DNA of 52,853 nt from a virus. The stretch covers positions 1-52,853 of IMG/VR virus record IMGVR_UViG_3300027816_000138. One strand, given 5' to 3'. Under the pieces are notes generated by a model that had not been told where the DNA came from, made no database searches, and was given only the letters and a program-made list of their open reading frames with translations. Positions 20,624 through 28,757 of this stretch are shown in pieces (within the stretch, counting starts at the first letter, position 1; the number at the start of each line of letters is the position of its first letter). Both the position numbers and the translations under genes were made by a program.

Positions 20624-22278
20624 TAAGACTCACAAGATTTGCATGTTAAAATTGAACGCGCCAATTCCTGTGCGGGATTTGCACTTCTTTGATAATACAA
20701 AGATTTAATTCCTTGTTCCCAAGCAAATATCATAAGCTCATTAACTTCTTTTGGTTTGGTATTTGGAGGAATCATAATATTCAATGATTGACCCTGATCA
20801 ATATATTTTTGACGTTGTGCTGCTTGAATAATAATTTCTTTTTGAGAAATTTCACCAAATGTTTTAAATACGTCCTTTTCTTCTTGGGAAAGAAAATCTA
20901 AATGCTGAACACTTCCACCTTTAATAAGGATAGACTTCCAAGTATCATCGTCATCTTTACCCTTTTCCTTTAGAAGTTTTTTAAGATATGGATTCTTATA
21001 TGTAAATTTACCTTTTGCTAAATCTTTTACAAAGTAGTTTGAATTAAGAGGTTCTATACTTGGAGATACTTGACCGAGAATAAAACTCGATGATGTTGTA
21101 GGTGCAACAGCAAGAGTTGTTGTATTTCTTCTTGTGTATTCTGTTCCTTCGTAAATTGGAGCATTCCCATAATTTTTAGCTAAAAATCTAGATGCATAAT
21201 TAGCGCGTTCTCTGATTCCTTTCCATACTGCATTGTTTAACATTTTAGCCTCCATCGATTCAAACCCAATCATCTTGGATTGTAATAAAGAATGCCACCC
21301 AAGAACCCCAATTCCTAATGCTCTTTGATTAATAGCAAAATTTCTAGCGGCTTCCATGAATTTAATCCCTTTGGTTTTTTCAATAAATTCTGACATTACA
21401 GCATCTAGAAAATATACCAAAACTTCTGTTGCATCGGTGGCTTTCCATTCTTCCCAAGTTTCCAAATTTAAAGATGAAAGATCACATACAAAAGATTCAT
21501 CTTCCGAATTAGAAAGCATAATTTCAGAACATAGATTAGAGTTGTTAATTTTTAACCCCTTGTCTTTATAGATTTGAGGTGCTTGATTGTTAGCATTATC
21601 ACTAAAGAAGATGTAAGGGTACCCCGATTCAAAACGTTTCTTGATAACAAGACCCCAAATTCTACGAGCTTCTTTGTCCCCATCAACCATTTTCTTCATC
21701 CATTCATCAGACACACAAACACCAATAGAAAGATTTTGAATTGGATGTCCCTCCCCGCGAATCTTTAAAAATTCTTCAATGTCTGGATGGTCGATTGGAA
21801 GATATGCCGCAAAGGATCCCCTGCGAACACTACCTTGAGAAACGACTTCCATGAGCTTGTCATAAAGCTCCATGAAGTGAACCGAACCTGTCGATTCTCC
21901 ACCGGAAGAGATTGGTGTTCCTCTTCCTCTTAATGCTCCAAAGTAAGCTGATGTTCCTCCACCATGTTTTGTCATCAATGCTACCTCAGAAACTTTTTCC
22001 ATTATGTTTTCCATTGTATCACCAACATAAGACCCAAAGCAAGATATAGGCAATCCTCTTTTACGGCCAAAATTAGCCCAAATGGGAGAACTCAAAGAGT
22101 AAAACCCACGATGCATGTAATCCTCAAACTTGTCAGCAAAGTCTGTACTGTTTAAGTATTTTCCTGCGGCTTCTGCTATATCTCGGATTCGTTGTTCTGG
22201 TGTTTCTCCCTCTAACAAATATCCTCGTTCTAAAAATTTACGCGAATCTTTGTTAAGCCAATATATATATTTTTCCAT
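20623..22278 (-). CDS. nrdA: Ribonucleoside-diphosphate reductase alpha subunit, class I
   Basis: 551 residues, short because the N-terminal ATP-cone domain is absent. Seen: Cys80 (LPISCFG) and Cys265 (ESFVCDL) as the redox pair, N248-L-C250-S-E252 as the active-site triad, Y528-Y529 in SLYYQR for radical transfer, and a C-terminal CKSCES with C546 and C549. Family knowledge: reduces ribonucleotides to deoxyribonucleotides using the radical from NrdB. Lack of the ATP cone would remove dATP activity inhibition, an inference that fits a phage. nrdB and a small ORF lie upstream on the same strand. Confidence 0.96.
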   Translation of the reverse strand: MEKYIYWLNKDSRKFLERGYLLEGETPEQRIRDIAEAAGKYLNSTDFADKFEDYMHRGFYSLSSPIWANFGRKRGLPISCFGSYVGDTMENIMEKVSEVALMTKHGGGTSAYFGALRGRGTPISSGGESTGSVHFMELYDKLMEVVSQGSVRRGSFAAYLPIDHPDIEEFLKIRGEGHPIQNLSIGVCVSDEWMKKMVDGDKEARRIWGLVIKKRFESGYPYIFFSDNANNQAPQIYKDKGLKINNSNLCSEIMLSNSEDESFVCDLSSLNLETWEEWKATDATEVLVYFLDAVMSEFIEKTKGIKFMEAARNFAINQRALGIGVLGWHSLLQSKMIGFESMEAKMLNNAVWKGIRERANYASRFLAKNYGNAPIYEGTEYTRRNTTTLAVAPTTSSSFILGQVSPSIEPLNSNYFVKDLAKGKFTYKNPYLKKLLKEKGKDDDDTWKSILIKGGSVQHLDFLSQEEKDVFKTFGEISQKEIIIQAAQRQKYIDQGQSLNIMIPPNTKPKEVNELMIFAWEQGIKSLYYQRSANPAQELARSILTCKSCES

Positions 22279-22322
22279 AAAATGTGTTGTTTATATCTTA
22301 GCAAATTGAAGCTGAATAGCAA

Positions 22323-22490
22323 TCAAAATTTAGCTGATAATTCGTTAATGATTTCCTCTTGAGCTAAAGCATAAGATTTTGATAGTTCTTCGACTGTTTC
22401 ATTTGGTTCGAACTCGACCAATTCATCCTGAATAGACTTGTAAATAGCCGATACTTCCTCTGGAGTTTTAGGTACTTTAAAATAAATCAT
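22323..22490 (-). CDS. Small acidic protein between nrdB and nrdA
   Basis: 55 residues by direct translation: begins MIYFKVPKTPEEVSAIYKSI and ends EEIINELSAKF. Its ATG lies inside the 3' end of nrdB (14-nt overlap), so it is translationally coupled. It is acidic and helical. Its fixed place between the RNR genes suggests a role linked to RNR, which is an inference; no family recognised. Confidence 0.6.
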   Translation of the reverse strand: MIYFKVPKTPEEVSAIYKSIQDELVEFEPNETVEELSKSYALAQEEIINELSAKF

Positions 22491-23448
22491 CTTCTGAAAA
22501 GGATTGATTTTTCTTAGAATATTCTGTTGGACGAGAATGGAAAAAATCCGTCATGTTATTCCCCAATAATTCTTCCTCAAACCACATAGTAGAAGATAAA
22601 ATTTCTTTATCAACTTCAAATGCTTTTGGAAATTTAATTTGAGTTAAAGATTCATTGATTCTGTTTTTTACAAATTCTTTTAGAATTGTAGCACTTAAAC
22701 CTTCTTCCTTTATTCCATTTACCATCCAATCAATAATTTTAGATTCCGATTCATATGCTTCTTTTGCTTCGCTTACAATCTTTTCAACCAATTCTTCGTC
22801 AAAAAGATCGGGATATTCATTACGTATTGTATTAATGATTTTAATACCAACCAGAGCGTGTATATTTTCTTCATTGCGTGTATATTTTACTTGTTGATCT
22901 GTATCTTTAAGAACATTCTTATGTCTAGCAAACCAATTGATTACATAAAATTGTGAAAACAAAGAAACGTTTTCGACAAACAATGTGAATAAAATTAATG
23001 CATAAAGATATTGTTTCTTACTATCTTTATAAAAACGGTGTGTATATTTTTTAAGATATTTTACACGACCTTGAATCCAGTCGAGTTTTAAATTTTTTTC
23101 AAAAACATCTTCTAATCCTAATGTAGTAATCAATCTTTCATATGCATTATTGTGGATGACTTCTACATTAGCCATAACAAAACCTAAATCAGCAAGAGAT
23201 GGATGAGGTAGATTCTCTCCCAACTTAGACCAAAATGTTTTAACCGCAATTTCGATTTGTCCAATAGCGGAAAGAGTTCTAACTATGATTTCTTTTTCTT
23301 GTTCAGTAAGTTTTACTTTAAATTGTTGAACATCAGACTTGAATGAAAATTCTTTATCAGTCCAAAAACCATTGTGCATAGCTTCAATAAATTCATCGGT
23401 CCAAGGGTAAAGGTTAGGTTTGCGCGAGATTTGTTCTTCGAATATCAT
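22477..23448 (-). CDS. nrdB: Ribonucleoside-diphosphate reductase beta subunit, class I
   Basis: 323 residues. Seen: E66 (QIEIAVK), E96-x-x-H99 with Y103 at +7 (VEVIHNNAY, the radical-tyrosine spacing of E. coli NrdB), E159 (LFVENV) and E194-x-x-H197 (NEENIHA) as the di-metal ligands. The C-terminus ends in acidic/aromatic EDDLF as expected for binding NrdA. Family knowledge: generates the tyrosyl radical used by NrdA. The first ligand is Glu rather than Asp. It overlaps the HExxH gene upstream by 4 nt. Confidence 0.95.
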   Translation of the reverse strand: MIFEEQISRKPNLYPWTDEFIEAMHNGFWTDKEFSFKSDVQQFKVKLTEQEKEIIVRTLSAIGQIEIAVKTFWSKLGENLPHPSLADLGFVMANVEVIHNNAYERLITTLGLEDVFEKNLKLDWIQGRVKYLKKYTHRFYKDSKKQYLYALILFTLFVENVSLFSQFYVINWFARHKNVLKDTDQQVKYTRNEENIHALVGIKIINTIRNEYPDLFDEELVEKIVSEAKEAYESESKIIDWMVNGIKEEGLSATILKEFVKNRINESLTQIKFPKAFEVDKEILSSTMWFEEELLGNNMTDFFHSRPTEYSKKNQSFSEDDLF

Positions 23449-23813
23449 GTTGTTTTGTTCTTTTTAGTTTTACGGTGTTTTAATATATACTTTTGAAATT
23501 CTGATTTGTAAAGTTTATTCGCTAGAATTTTTAAAAAATATGAAATATCAAATGGATCACATACATTTACAATTCTTTTTTCGGTATAAAGAACCATCGA
23601 TTCTGAAAAATCCGGAAATAGATAATGTACGCATTCGTGATATGCTGTTGATAAAAGTTCTGTTCTATAATCAATTTCTATATCGGTCCAATTGCATGAA
23701 CCCTGATATTTTTTCATTTTTTTGAGTTGAAAAAACTCAGGTGGTTTTCTTTTAACCAAATTAAGACACTTTTCATGAATGTCCAGTACTTGTTTTTTGG
23801 TCAACCTTTTCAT
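23445..23813 (-). CDS. HExxH metalloprotease-like protein
   Basis: 122 residues from the ATG at 23813 (MKRLTKKQVLDIHEK), chosen because AATAAGTA ends 5 nt upstream and the longer frame to 23855 adds only a hydrophobic AT-rich segment. Seen: TELLSTAYHECVHYLFPDF with HECVH and a following 'SESMVLYTEKRI', the pattern of small zinc metalloproteases (WLM/SprT-like). Substrate unknown. The stop overlaps the nrdB ATG, so the protease and RNR small subunit are translationally coupled. Confidence 0.65.
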   Translation of the reverse strand: MKRLTKKQVLDIHEKCLNLVKRKPPEFFQLKKMKKYQGSCNWTDIEIDYRTELLSTAYHECVHYLFPDFSESMVLYTEKRIVNVCDPFDISYFLKILANKLYKSEFQKYILKHRKTKKNKTT

Positions 23814-23818
23814 GTTAA

Positions 23819-23826
23819 TACTTATT
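23819..23826 (-). promoter_or_regulatory. Late-promoter-like octamer AATAAGTA (minus strand)
   Basis: 5 nt before the leftward ATG at 23813. Confidence 0.35.
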
Positions 23827-23879
23827 TTATAAAGTATTTTTAAAAAAATAATCAAAAAATAAATTGTATTACCTTTGTT

Positions 23880-23887
23880 TATAAATA
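23880..23887 (+). promoter_or_regulatory. Orphan TATAAATA octamer
   Basis: Exact late-promoter octamer on the plus strand followed by a 5-codon ATG frame (23889), 126 nt upstream of the AAA+ gene. The rest of the 157-nt gap is AT-rich with two ATTGAAAATA direct repeats. Confidence 0.4.
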
Positions 23888-23958
23888 TATGCGTAAAAAA
23901 TTATAAAAATATTTTTATTTGTTTTTTTGTTATAAATTGTTTATCTTTCAGTCAATAG

Positions 23959-23987
23959 ATTGAAAATAAAAAATTTTATTGAAAATA
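23959..23987 (+). repeat. Pair of 10-bp direct repeats ATTGAAAATA
   Basis: Copies at 23959-23968 and 23978-23987. The second contains the -35-like TTGAAA of the promoter at 23979; may be a regulator site or duplicated promoter element. Confidence 0.4.
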
Positions 23988-24006
23988 TTTTTTTCCCGTG
24001 TAGTAT
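23979..24006 (+). promoter_or_regulatory. Sigma70-like promoter of the AAA+ gene
   Basis: TTGAAA (23979-23984), 16-bp spacer, TAGTAT (24001-24006). The ATG at 24013 begins 7 nt after the -10, so the transcript would be leaderless. Confidence 0.5.
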
Positions 24007-24012
24007 GGTGAT

Positions 24013-25215
24013 ATGTTTACAACAAAAACTAAATTTAAAGCTGATCTAACTGGATTCTATAAAAGTAACGGTTCAACAAATGAATTTCCTATTTTTTTAC
24101 ATTTGAGTTCTTTAAACGAAGGCGCTCCTTGTGTTTTTTATGTAAACGAACCATTTAAGTCTAATATTTTAGATTTTTTATTGGAAAATGGAAGCTTGGT
24201 TTATAATTCAGTATCCGGTAAAATAAAATCTTTGTTGAATAACAATAGAAATTTTAAAGCCGGAACTTTTATTTTTAAATATAAAAACGTTTTTGTTAAG
24301 ATAATCGTTAAAGAAGCCGAATTGGATGAGGTGCCATATTTTACAAATTCTAAAGGAGATTTGGTATCTTTTGGAGAACCAGAAGACGCACAAGAAAAGT
24401 TAAAGGATCTTGAAAATAAAACATATGAAATGATGATTTATTATACATCCCTAAATCATGATCTTCCCCTACGAGATTTTGAACCGTTCATAGTTGATTG
24501 TAACTTTTCGAAAATTCATCTCTTTATTAAAAACCGATATGATGAATTTGTTTTTGAACCTATAAAACTAGATTTGCCGGATAATATTAACATAGAATTA
24601 AATTATGGTAGTAAATTTTTAACAGTTGAAAAGGAAATCGTAAAAAGGTTATCTGAAAATAATAAAGGGCTTTACATGTTCCATGGTCCTCCCGGAACAG
24701 GAAAAAGTACTTTCTTAAAATATTTAACTACTCAAGTAAAAAAAGATTTCATATATATCCCAGCTATTATGGTTGATAGTTTTATCAACAACCCAAGCAA
24801 TTTTGCATCTCTTTTACAGAAGAAAAATTCTGTATTGATTCTTGAAGATGCGGAAAAGGCTATCATTAAAAGATTAAATGATGGAATAGATTCTTCTTCT
24901 GTAACATCTTTATTAAATATATCAGATGGTATATTAGGTGATATTTTAAAATGTCCTATTGTTTTAACATACAACTGCCCAAAACAAGATATTGATGAAG
25001 CTTTAAGAAGAAAAGGTAGACTTCAAATCGATTATGAATTTGGTCCTTTAGATCTTGAAGATTCAAAAAAACTAGCTAAACATCTTGGGTTTTCTAAAAA
25101 ACAAATAGATGATAATATAACAGAAAATATGGTTATTGCTGATATATACAATCTTTTACATAAACCAGAAAAAAGTGAAAAGAAACAAGAACGAGTAATA
25201 GGATTTGGAAAATGA
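24013..25215 (+). CDS. AAA+ ATPase (BCS1-like)
   Basis: 400 residues. Seen: a ~200-residue N-terminal region of unknown fold, then an AAA+ module with Walker A GPPGTGKST (225-233), Walker B VLILEDAE (274-281), sensor-1-like TYNCP and an RRKGR arginine motif. Family knowledge: this resembles the single-module AAA+ ATPases of the BCS1 type, used by phages in diverse remodelling roles. The next gene, a RecB-type nuclease, overlaps the stop (ATGA at 25212), so an ATPase-nuclease pair acting on DNA is inferred. Confidence 0.85.
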   Translation: MFTTKTKFKADLTGFYKSNGSTNEFPIFLHLSSLNEGAPCVFYVNEPFKSNILDFLLENGSLVYNSVSGKIKSLLNNNRNFKAGTFIFKYKNVFVKIIVKEAELDEVPYFTNSKGDLVSFGEPEDAQEKLKDLENKTYEMMIYYTSLNHDLPLRDFEPFIVDCNFSKIHLFIKNRYDEFVFEPIKLDLPDNINIELNYGSKFLTVEKEIVKRLSENNKGLYMFHGPPGTGKSTFLKYLTTQVKKDFIYIPAIMVDSFINNPSNFASLLQKKNSVLILEDAEKAIIKRLNDGIDSSSVTSLLNISDGILGDILKCPIVLTYNCPKQDIDEALRRKGRLQIDYEFGPLDLEDSKKLAKHLGFSKKQIDDNITENMVIADIYNLLHKPEKSEKKQERVIGFGK

Positions 25216-26021
25216 TAAATTTTGAAACTCTAATAAAATTAGAGAATGCGTTTTCTAATATATTGTTTTATGAAAAGGATCATAAATATACTATAGATGG
25301 AATACCAGCTAGAATGTCAGTTTCTCAGTTGATAAAAAAATTCGAAAAACCTTTTAATTCTAAAGCTATAGCAGAAGTGGTAGCCAAAAGAGATGGATTT
25401 TCAGTTGAAGAAATTCTAGAGCAATGGGACTTTAAAAGAGATTATTCTTGTCATAAAGGATCTGAATTTCATAAATACGTTGAAAACTTTTTTAATAGAA
25501 AGCAAATTTCTTTAGATAAAACGGCTATAAATTTCTTTTTTGAAGATAAGAAAACATTTAAGACTAAAAATTCAATAAAAGAATATTATCAAGACGTAGC
25601 ACTATTAATTAAAAATTTTAAAAACTTTTACGACTGGTGGAAAAAAGAACATATAATAATTAAGTCCGAATTTGTAATAGGTGATTCTGAAACTGGTGTT
25701 TGTGGAACTATTGATAATCTTTCTTATAATTTCGTTAAGAATGAGTTCGTTATCTTTGATTATAAAACAAACAAAGAAATCAAAAGAAAAGGATTTAAAG
25801 GTGATAAAATGATAGATTGCTTATCACATTTAGATCAATGTGAATTTACTAAATATAGCTTACAGCTTTCATTATATTCTACTATCATGGAAAAAATAAC
25901 TAATTTTAGTGTACCCAGTTCATATATAATATGGGTTAATGGCGAGAAAGATTATGAATTAATCAAGTGTTTAGATTTAAAAAAAGAATCTAAAATGATA
26001 TTAGACAATTGTAAATATTAA
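25212..26021 (+). CDS. RecB/Cas4-type PD-(D/E)XK nuclease
   Basis: 269 residues. Seen: H81-K-G-S-E-F-H-K-Y, E153-F-V-I-G, C-G-T-I-D168-NL, F-D183-Y-K185-T and the Q218-containing YSLQLSLYS, in the canonical order of RecB-family nucleases (H..E..GxxD..DxK..QxxxY). No four-Cys cluster as in Cas4 is visible. Family knowledge: exonuclease or end-processing activity on DNA. It is translationally coupled to the AAA+ gene; a repair, recombination or host-DNA-degradation role is inferred. Confidence 0.85.
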   Translation: MINFETLIKLENAFSNILFYEKDHKYTIDGIPARMSVSQLIKKFEKPFNSKAIAEVVAKRDGFSVEEILEQWDFKRDYSCHKGSEFHKYVENFFNRKQISLDKTAINFFFEDKKTFKTKNSIKEYYQDVALLIKNFKNFYDWWKKEHIIIKSEFVIGDSETGVCGTIDNLSYNFVKNEFVIFDYKTNKEIKRKGFKGDKMIDCLSHLDQCEFTKYSLQLSLYSTIMEKITNFSVPSSYIIWVNGEKDYELIKCLDLKKESKMILDNCKY

Positions 26022-26050
26022 AAAAAATATAGATTTTGTAATAAACAAAG

Positions 26051-26058
26051 AGTAAATA
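26051..26058 (+). promoter_or_regulatory. Late-promoter-like octamer AGTAAATA
   Basis: 12 nt before the ATG at 26071. Confidence 0.4.
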
Positions 26059-26070
26059 ATTATACAACAT

Positions 26071-26952
26071 ATGGACCCAATAACAAAAGCATACCTCGAA
26101 GTATTAAACGAAAGCGTACCAAGCTCTGAAGTAAAAACAGAATTAAAGGTTGGCGCGCCATTCGGTGATAAACAAAACGAAAAAAAAGTAACCGAGTTCC
26201 AAAAAGGAACAGGACCAGAAGAAGTTGAAGGTGTTGAAAAACCAGATGAAGCATCAGGCGAATTAAACACACCAGATTCTTCATTAAAGAAATTAGCTGG
26301 TGTTAAAGAAGCTACAAATCCTTTTGATGCTTTGTTTAATAAAATTGTTTCAGAAGAAACATTTAACTTCTCCACCCAACCAAATAATGAATTAGAGTCT
26401 GACAATGCTTTTGATGATTCTTCTTTAGGTCTTGATGACTCTTCAGAAGAAGATTCTGATGTTGATGAATTCATGGATTCAGATTCAGAAGGAGAAGACG
26501 TTACTTTAACTCTCGATAAAGAAATGGCCGAAAAACTTATTGAAATTCTTCAAGCTGCTATTGGTGGTGAAACTGAAGAAGAAGAAGGTGAAGAAAGCGA
26601 AGAAGGCGAAGAAGGCGAAGAAGGAATGGAAGAAACTGAAGGTGAAGAATCTTCTTCAGACGAAGAAGAAACCTATCCAGAATCTTTCGCATTAGACGAC
26701 GCCGAAGAATTAGGAGAACCATTAGTTGACATTGAAAAGCTTAGTGCTGGAATGAACAACCCTAAAAATAATGTTGTTTCTGGAAATATAAAAGTTGGAA
26801 AGAAACATGCTGAAACTCCACAAGTTGGAAAAGGCGCAGACGGAAAATTAAAATCCCATAATGTTAAAAAGGGAGTTTCCGTTTTAACAAAAAAGAAACA
26901 AGAAGTTTCAGGTGCAGTCAATAAAGGAAAAATGTTATTTGATAACAAATAA
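26071..26952 (+). CDS. Acidic prohead core/scaffold-type protein
   Basis: 293 residues. Seen: MDPITKAYLEVLNE-S as a leader-like start, then a low-complexity acidic region (many Glu/Asp/Ser, e.g. EEGEESEEGEEGEEG), a short helix DKEMAEKLIEILQAAIGG, and a basic C-terminus (GNIKVGKKHAETPQVGKGAD). Family knowledge: T4-like phages and cyanophages have acidic prohead-core proteins with L/I-x-E sites that are degraded during maturation. The gene ends just before a strong terminator. Precise T4 counterpart is not certain. Confidence 0.65.
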   Translation: MDPITKAYLEVLNESVPSSEVKTELKVGAPFGDKQNEKKVTEFQKGTGPEEVEGVEKPDEASGELNTPDSSLKKLAGVKEATNPFDALFNKIVSEETFNFSTQPNNELESDNAFDDSSLGLDDSSEEDSDVDEFMDSDSEGEDVTLTLDKEMAEKLIEILQAAIGGETEEEEGEESEEGEEGEEGMEETEGEESSSDEEETYPESFALDDAEELGEPLVDIEKLSAGMNNPKNNVVSGNIKVGKKHAETPQVGKGADGKLKSHNVKKGVSVLTKKKQEVSGAVNKGKMLFDNK

Positions 26953-26973
26953 TATATAAAAACAATCAAAATA

Positions 26974-27003
26974 AAAAACCCCGTATCATACGGGGTTTTT
27001 TTA
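26974..27003 (+). terminator. Rho-independent terminator
   Basis: CCCCGTA (26979-26985), TCA loop, TACGGGG (26989-26995), flanked by A and T runs. Lies 27 nt after the prohead-core stop; it could work in both directions. Confidence 0.93.
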
Positions 27004-27011
27004 TGTAAATA
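27004..27011 (+). promoter_or_regulatory. Late-promoter-like octamer TGTAAATA
   Basis: Directly downstream of the terminator, 6 nt before the ATG at 27018. Confidence 0.45.
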
Positions 27012-27017
27012 TATAAA

Positions 27018-27407
27018 ATGACTTTTCTTGAATTTTTTAATATAGATAAAAAAATAAATTCTATAGATACTGGTTCTTTATCTCCAGACAAAAGAACTCA
27101 TAGACATGAAAAAGGTATGTATGCTGTTAATCAAGCAACAGGTAAAACTAAAAATGTAAATGGTGTAGCTAGATATTTAACAACTAAGAATGATGAAATA
27201 AATCAATGCATAAGAACCGGTAAAGATGTTCCATTAAGTTTAGCTAAAGCAGAACAATTAAAGAAACAATATGGATTGATTCCTACCGCAGAAGAACCAG
27301 AAAAAGCGATAAAACAAACTAAAGTTTATTTATCTATGAATCCAAATGGGTCATATAAGCTAACATTTAAAGGAGACGTATATGGAAAAGGTAAGGTTTT
27401 TAGATAA
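27018..27407 (+). CDS. Unknown protein before a virion gene
   Basis: 129 residues. Seen: MTFLEFFNIDKKINS, a start similar to the MTFKEYF leaders but lacking the final x-E site, then GVARYLTTKNDEINQC, LAKAEQLKKQYGL and a C-terminal SYKLTFKGDVYGKGKVFR. No domain recognised. Its 3' end overlaps the next gene by 26 nt and contains that gene's Shine-Dalgarno sequence. Confidence 0.55.
   Translation: MTFLEFFNIDKKINSIDTGSLSPDKRTHRHEKGMYAVNQATGKTKNVNGVARYLTTKNDEINQCIRTGKDVPLSLAKAEQLKKQYGLIPTAEEPEKAIKQTKVYLSMNPNGSYKLTFKGDVYGKGKVFR
27369..27375 (+). promoter_or_regulatory. Shine-Dalgarno sequence AAAGGAG
   Basis: Inside the end of the 27018 gene, 6-nt spacer to the ATG at 27382. One of only two clear ribosome binding sites in the window. 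Confidence 0.7.
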
Positions 27408-28014
27408 AAGTAGAAACTTTCAAGAGAGATTAAACTTTTCAAATTGGTGGAAAGAACAGATAAGCATGTATGGACAAGAAGTTAATTTCTTCTCCAACTT
27501 ATCAAATTTAAACTCTATGAATCCTCTTTACGGAGAAGACCCAGCTGCTGGTTATGGAGAAGGTAAAAAACTTATAGTTCAATTAAACTTAAATAATGAT
27601 GCATATTTATTATCTAAGTTTGGTGTATTAGCAGATAGTGATATGACTGGAGTTATACATCCTATAATGTTTGAAGATGTATTTGGGGATGGAGCAGAGC
27701 CTAAAATGGGAGATTTAATGGAGCTATCTGAGTTTGGGTTGGATAGGATACATTTTCCAAAACGAGGCGCTACTGTTTACGAATTAACAGAAGTTATAGA
27801 TGAGTTTCAGCTTAATGCTATAGCAGGACATTATGTTTGGTTTTTTAAAGCTAAACGTTACGACTTCTCGCACGAATCTGGATCTCCGGGTGCTGGTCAA
27901 GGAAATAATCCTAATAATGATAATGATATAATAGAAGAAGTATCTAAACAAAACTTCAACTATGAAGATGGTGATAGTTTATGTTCAGATACTTCAGTAT
28001 ATGGTGACTATTAA
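27382..28014 (+). CDS. Virion structural protein, possibly a neck (T4 gp14-like) protein
   Basis: 210 residues. Seen: RNFQERLNFSNWWKEQIS, MYGQEVNFFSNL, GKKLIVQLNLNNDAYLLSK, FGVLADSDMTGVIHP and AIAGHYVWFFKAKRYDFSHE, then a Ser/Asp-rich tail. Family knowledge: phage structural proteins with 'YGQxxNyy', 'LNNDxxLLSKFGxxAD' and 'GHYVWxxKAKRyDYSyE' are head-tail connector or neck proteins in T4-like and related phages, as I recall. The gene order after the prohead core supports a virion role; the exact counterpart is uncertain. Confidence 0.6.
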   Translation: MEKVRFLDKSRNFQERLNFSNWWKEQISMYGQEVNFFSNLSNLNSMNPLYGEDPAAGYGEGKKLIVQLNLNNDAYLLSKFGVLADSDMTGVIHPIMFEDVFGDGAEPKMGDLMELSEFGLDRIHFPKRGATVYELTEVIDEFQLNAIAGHYVWFFKAKRYDFSHESGSPGAGQGNNPNNDNDIIEEVSKQNFNYEDGDSLCSDTSVYGDY

Positions 28015-28277
28015 ATAGATATTTTTTCTACTTGATCGTCAAAATAGAAATTAATATTATACTCTTGTTCTAATATTTTTCTTAGATATATATCCTGAGT
28101 TGATTCTATATATTTGTTTATAGCTATTGGTTTAAGTTTAGATTTAAAAGATACTTTCTTTTTTTCTGCGGTTTCCGCTATCATATTTACCGCTTCGTAT
28201 AATGCTATCCATCTAGCCCACACGATTGATTCTTCATGTATAGCCGACCATTTACTCTTTTTATTTTTATTGTTCAT
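28011..28277 (-). CDS. Small unknown protein
   Basis: 88 residues. Seen: a basic start (MNNKNKKSKWSAIHEESI), VWARWIALYEAVNMIAETAE and a helical remainder. Not recognised. Its ATG lies within the last codons of the leftward gene upstream (11-nt overlap), and its stop overlaps the convergent gene's stop at TTAA (28011-28014). Confidence 0.55.
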   Translation of the reverse strand: MNNKNKKSKWSAIHEESIVWARWIALYEAVNMIAETAEKKKVSFKSKLKPIAINKYIESTQDIYLRKILEQEYNINFYFDDQVEKISI

Positions 28278-28719
28278 TTAATAATTCCTTATCTAATAAT
28301 TCTTTATCTCTTATTGATACTCCGGTTGATGTAACCGGTAAATTTAATATTTCAGTTTGTCTAGCGACAACGAATTGTATTTTAACAGAATTTCTTTTAT
28401 CACATTTTAAACACGTAAATTGAAAAGTTTCAGATTCATCTGGAACAAAAGTCATTACGTTCTGTTGGTTGCAATAAGAGCATTGTAAAATTGTAGATAG
28501 TGGTTCTAGATTATCTAACTGTTTTTGAATGCTTTGTTGTATTAAATATGAGTTTAATACATTACCAACAAATGAAAATAGTATATATTGACAAGAAAAA
28601 GCCAATAAAAATGTTGTTGTAAAATCCCCACCTATATTTTTTATAGCTAATCCTATAACTGTTGATATAACTATTACGACTAGCGTAGATTTGAATATTT
28701 TCTTAAATTTTTCTTTCAT
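28267..28719 (-). CDS. Membrane protein with zinc-ribbon-like motif
   Basis: 150 residues from the ATG at 28719; an ATG at 28740 is also possible. Seen: two hydrophobic segments (TLVVIVISTVIGLAI; TFLLAFSCQYILFSFVG), then CSYCNQQNV...FTCLKCDKRN, two CxxC pairs 25 residues apart, followed by a C-terminal beta/acidic region. Inferred: a membrane-anchored metal-binding protein. No family is recognised. Confidence 0.55.
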   Translation of the reverse strand: MKEKFKKIFKSTLVVIVISTVIGLAIKNIGGDFTTTFLLAFSCQYILFSFVGNVLNSYLIQQSIQKQLDNLEPLSTILQCSYCNQQNVMTFVPDESETFQFTCLKCDKRNSVKIQFVVARQTEILNLPVTSTGVSIRDKELLDKELLNEQ

Positions 28720-28757
28720 TACAAAAATAATATTATACAAATATTATATTGTCAATA

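Noticed and set aside
22402-22420. GGTTCGAACTCGACC resembling a tRNA T-loop
   Set aside because: No acceptor, D or anticodon arms fit around it, and it lies within the small ORF at 22323-22490.
23870-23877. TACCTTTG resembling a Bacteroidetes-type -7 element
   Set aside because: No matching upstream TTTG at the required distance and no second example before other genes.
26001-26474. Ser-rich leftward open frame opposite the prohead-core gene
   Set aside because: It is the antisense reading of GAA/GAT-rich acidic codons in the real gene at 26071-26952.
26574-26660. Repetitive GAAGAAGGCGAAG sequence as a possible CRISPR or satellite repeat
   Set aside because: It is low-complexity Glu/Gly coding inside the acidic protein; there are no spacers and the unit is irregular.
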